The translations under genes were made by a program, and so were the position numbers. Below the pieces are notes generated by a model. That model was not told the origin of the DNA. It worked only from the letters and a program-made list of their open reading frames with translations, and made no database searches. Shown here in pieces: positions 61,226 to 64,000 of a DNA stretch of 64,000 nucleotides; the stretch's first letter is position 1, and every line of letters starts with the position of its first letter. This stretch comes from Sciurus carolinensis (Eukaryota; Chordata; Mammalia; Rodentia; Sciuridae): assembly GCF_902686445.1 (NCBI RefSeq), contig NC_062214.1, positions 95,584,738 to 95,648,737 of the forward strand, read 5' to 3'.

Positions 61226-62427
61226 AGAACGATCAAAAAAATCTCACAGGCAACTTTTCCTTACTAAATGAAAGGAATGGTTAAGCAGGAAGAAGTTCGT
61301 TCCCTTCCACATAAGCAGAAGTTAACTTTATTCCCAGTTTTTAGTCCACGTAGAAAATTTCCAATTGGATATCTTTGTATTTACACATAATGAACATTTT
61401 AAAGACACCTAATCTTAACTACTTTTCACTGTTTCTAATCAATATTCAGTGCTTATCTTGGAAGAAGAGCTGAGCTTTGTGGTCTTATTTAGATGTATTT
61501 TTCAGAGTTCTGAATGCTAAGTAATTCATTTATTTCAAAAGTATAGTTTAATGATAAGTATATTTTAAAAGTTTTTGCCAACATTTTCCTATTGTCAGAT
61601 TCATCACAAATAGAGAATTGACGTTTTCACATTTTCTAGAAAAGGAATTTTAGCTGGATGTGGTGGTGCCCATCTGTGATCCCAGTGAGAAAAGGCTGAG
61701 ATAGGATTATCACAAGTTAGAGGCCTCTCAACCTCACAACTTAGCAAGACCCTGTCTCAAAATAAAAATAAAAATGACTATAGATGTAGCTCAGTAGTAG
61801 AGTACCCTGGGTTCAATCCCCAGCACCACCCCCACCAAAAGTAGGTCTGTGAATATTACAGAAATGAAGTATCTAGAGCATAAAAATGTTGAGGATACTT
61901 TGAAAAACAATACTGATCATATAAAGCTGTCTTTTCCTTAAATAAGTCCTTCTCAAAATTGCATGATATTGTCTGACACAACAAAGAATACTATGTCCAA
62001 AACTGTAATAATTTTTTTGTTGGTTCTGTTTGTAAATTGGTACTGGAATTTAGGAAACTGCCCCAAAATAAATGCATACGTAAAATTCCAGACAGAATAT
62101 AAACAAGTAAAAATAGCAAATTTGCAATTATCTGAAATAATAAATGCTGATAGTTTCATAAATAACATATTAATTTTGAAGGTCCCAAATTAGCAAAGTA
62201 ACTCTACTGTACAAGTAGTGCCTTTTAACTATTTAACAAACATTACTCATTTGTAGCTAGTCTCAATTAAAAAAAAAAAAAATTGGCAGATTACTCCACG
62301 CAGCGCCTTTTCTAGTCTTATAATTCCTTTTCTTTCTTCCTTTTTTTTCTTTTTCAGTCTTGTTTTTTTGAGAACTATCAAAAAGCTTCTCCCAGGAAAC
62401 TTTTCCTACTAAATGAAAGGAATTAGT
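61226..62427 (+). repeat. Dispersed direct repeat (61226-61284 and 62369-62427)
   Basis: About 58 bp with shared blocks gagaac.atcaaaaa, aacttttcct and ctaaatgaaaggaat occurs twice, 1.14 kb apart, at roughly 80% identity by eye. The family is unrecognised. Confidence 0.6.
61650..61841 (+). repeat. B1-like + ID dimeric SINE
   Basis: agctggatgtggtggtgccc, A-rich linker, then agatgtagctcagtagtaga. Confidence 0.85.
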
Positions 62428-62739
62428 CTTTAACATTTTATGATTGGGATACTTCATTTTTGTCATAGTCACAGACTGGTGAAAAATAATGATTTATTCA
62501 AACTGAACAATTCAGTCTCTCTTTGGGTAGTCTGTATACTTTAGGACTTAGTGATTATTATTTCTCAAAAGAGGGGATTGGCAGCTGTGAAATTGTGGGT
62601 GCTTGTGCTTGAAAAGCCTTTAATTTCTCATTATTTCTAATAAGAGGTGTCAGGTTCATGGGTTCAAAGAAGATACAACTATCCACATTTAAAGGCTGAA
62701 GGGTTCCCATAACCAAAGGGCAAGCTAGCTGTAGTTTTA

Positions 62740-62825
62740 TGTTTTTTTTTGGCAGTGCTGGGGATTGAACCCAGGGCCTTGTGGATGTGAGGCAAGCACT
62801 CTACCAACTGAGCTATTCCCCAGCC
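62740..62825 (-). repeat. ID SINE with target duplication
   Basis: A well-preserved reverse-strand ID flanked by ctagctgtagtttta at 62725-62739 and 62826-62840. Confidence 0.93.
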
Positions 62826-63007
62826 CTAGCTGTAGTTTTAAAATAGCTGCCAGGTATGGTTCATCTTCAGAGAAGTCACTAAAGTTGTAAGAAGTTTTCA
62901 TTTCCAAAACTATTTTTGACTTCTGAGAAACTAAAAGGATCATCAGTTTGTCCCACAGAGCTCAGCTTTGGTTTCAGCTTTTTTTTTTTTTTCTTGATTA
63001 AAAAACT

Positions 63008-63136
63008 TCCAAGCCCAGCATGGTAACATGCACCTGTAGTCCCAGCTGCTGCAGAGAGTGAAGCAGGAGGATCACTTGAGACCAGGAGTTCAAGACCAGT
63101 CTAGGCAACATAGTGAGACCCTGTCTCCAAAAAAAC
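63008..63136 (+). repeat. 7SL-derived monomeric SINE
   Basis: cacctgtagtcccagctgct, ggatcacttgagaccaggag; close to 7SL-type monomers. Confidence 0.8.
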
Positions 63137-63143
63137 AAAACAA

Positions 63144-63320
63144 AGCAGGCATAGTGGCACACTCCTGTAATCCCAGTGACTCAAGAGGCTGAGACAGGAG
63201 GTTTGAAAGTTCAAAGCCAACCCTAGCAATTTAGCAAGAAGACCTTGTCTCAAAAATAAAGGACTGGGAATGTGGCTCAGAGACTAAGTGCCCCTTGGTT
63301 CAATTCCTGGTACCAAATCA
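63144..63320 (+). repeat. B1-like + ID dimeric SINE
   Basis: gcaggcatagtggcacactc, then ggactgggaatgtggctcag; directly follows the monomer. Confidence 0.85.
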
Positions 63321-64000
63321 AAAACAAAACAGATTTGATTGACTTTACCCATTAATAGTTAAGTTTTTCAATTACTGTTTCTGAATCCAACTCTTTCTGT
63401 TATTAGGATGCAAATTGAGTCCTTGTGTTTTACATTGCTATATTGTTTGTAGATATGTGTACTATTTTCTTTAGAAATTCATGTACTTTATAATTGATAA
63501 GCTTTTTAGAGTATTTGTTCTCTTCTACAAAAAACAACAGGATGCTAGTTAAAAATAGATGGTTAAGCACAATATTTATCAGCTTCTGCTCTTTCCTGAA
63601 GTCTCTGCTACAATGACAACAAGAATAATCCTACAAGGACAAGGTGAATTGAGAAGATAACGAGAACAAAATTTTGGAAGCTGGGAAGCAAGTGGATCCT
63701 GTCTGACTTTGCAGACTGACCCAAGGAAGCCAAATCCTAAACCAGCTGGAAACACAGAGAATGATCTTGTCCATTTGGGGACATAACCATTGAGGTGTTT
63801 TTAAATGTTCATTACTAAAAGCATAATACACTTTTGTAACTCACCTTTCTTATTTAATAATACATTGATATTGTATCTACATTATCTTAAAGACTGTAAA
63901 CATTTCATTCTATGGATGTACTATACATTTTTAACATTCATCACGTCTGCATTGTTTGGATATTTACATTCCAAAGTGTTCATTATTTTAAATAATCCTA

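Larger units (their letters stand above)
61146..64000. other. Intergenic sequence downstream of ADAM10
   Basis: Contains SINEs at 61650-61841, 62740-62825, 63008-63136 and 63144-63320, and a ~58-bp imperfect direct repeat (61226-61284 and 62369-62427). In 61842-62265 and 63321-64000 I recognise nothing; no coding evidence. Confidence 0.7.

Noticed and set aside
1..64000. A novel multi-gene or defence-like system
   Set aside because: Only one spliced host gene is present; everything else is intron, repeats and intergenic sequence.

Overview
This is a mammalian nuclear window carrying the 3' three quarters of one protein-coding gene, ADAM10 (alpha-secretase / Kuzbanian-type membrane metalloprotease), on the + strand. 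Twelve coding exons with AG acceptors and GT donors join in frame from 5405 to a stop at 59037. They give 586 complete codons, running from the residue equivalent to human Tyr163 to the C-terminus of the 748-residue protein. By analogy with the 16-exon human gene they are exons 5-16. Signal peptide, promoter and most of the prodomain lie upstream of the window. The 3'UTR ends near a polyadenylation signal at 61123; the rest, to 64000, is intergenic.

The organism looks like a squirrel (Sciuridae, ground squirrel/marmot type). The short repeats are overwhelmingly tRNA-Ala/ID-type SINEs and B1-like+ID dimers of the kind described from squirrels, and several LINE-1 copies have 3' ends that I associate with sciurid genomes. 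This is from repeat recognition, not a search.

Layout: 1-5404 intron 4 (partial); 5405-5505 prodomain exon with the cysteine switch; 17121-17270 exon with the RKKR convertase site; 19968-20060, 22515-22698, 34897-35060 and 38176-38359 metalloprotease exons, with the zinc motif split between the last two; 43846-43996 and 44776-44959 disintegrin; 45757-45865 and 46562-46782 cysteine-rich/stalk; 56758-56884 transmembrane and proximal tail; 58943-59037 C-terminal tail. The large introns (5, 8, 10, 14) are filled with LINE-1, SINEs, a few DNA transposon fossils and two LTRs.

No second functional gene, RNA gene, CRISPR array or new multi-gene system is visible. The most notable non-genic structures are: a ~265-bp inverted duplication, about 97% identical by eye, with arms ~2 kb apart in intron 10; an L1 copy in intron 14 that appears to carry a 3' transduction; a 346-bp solo LTR with 6-bp target duplications inside an old L1 in intron 8; and an L1 with an unusually long 32-bp target duplication in intron 14. 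A possible degenerate pseudogene lies on the minus strand of intron 14.
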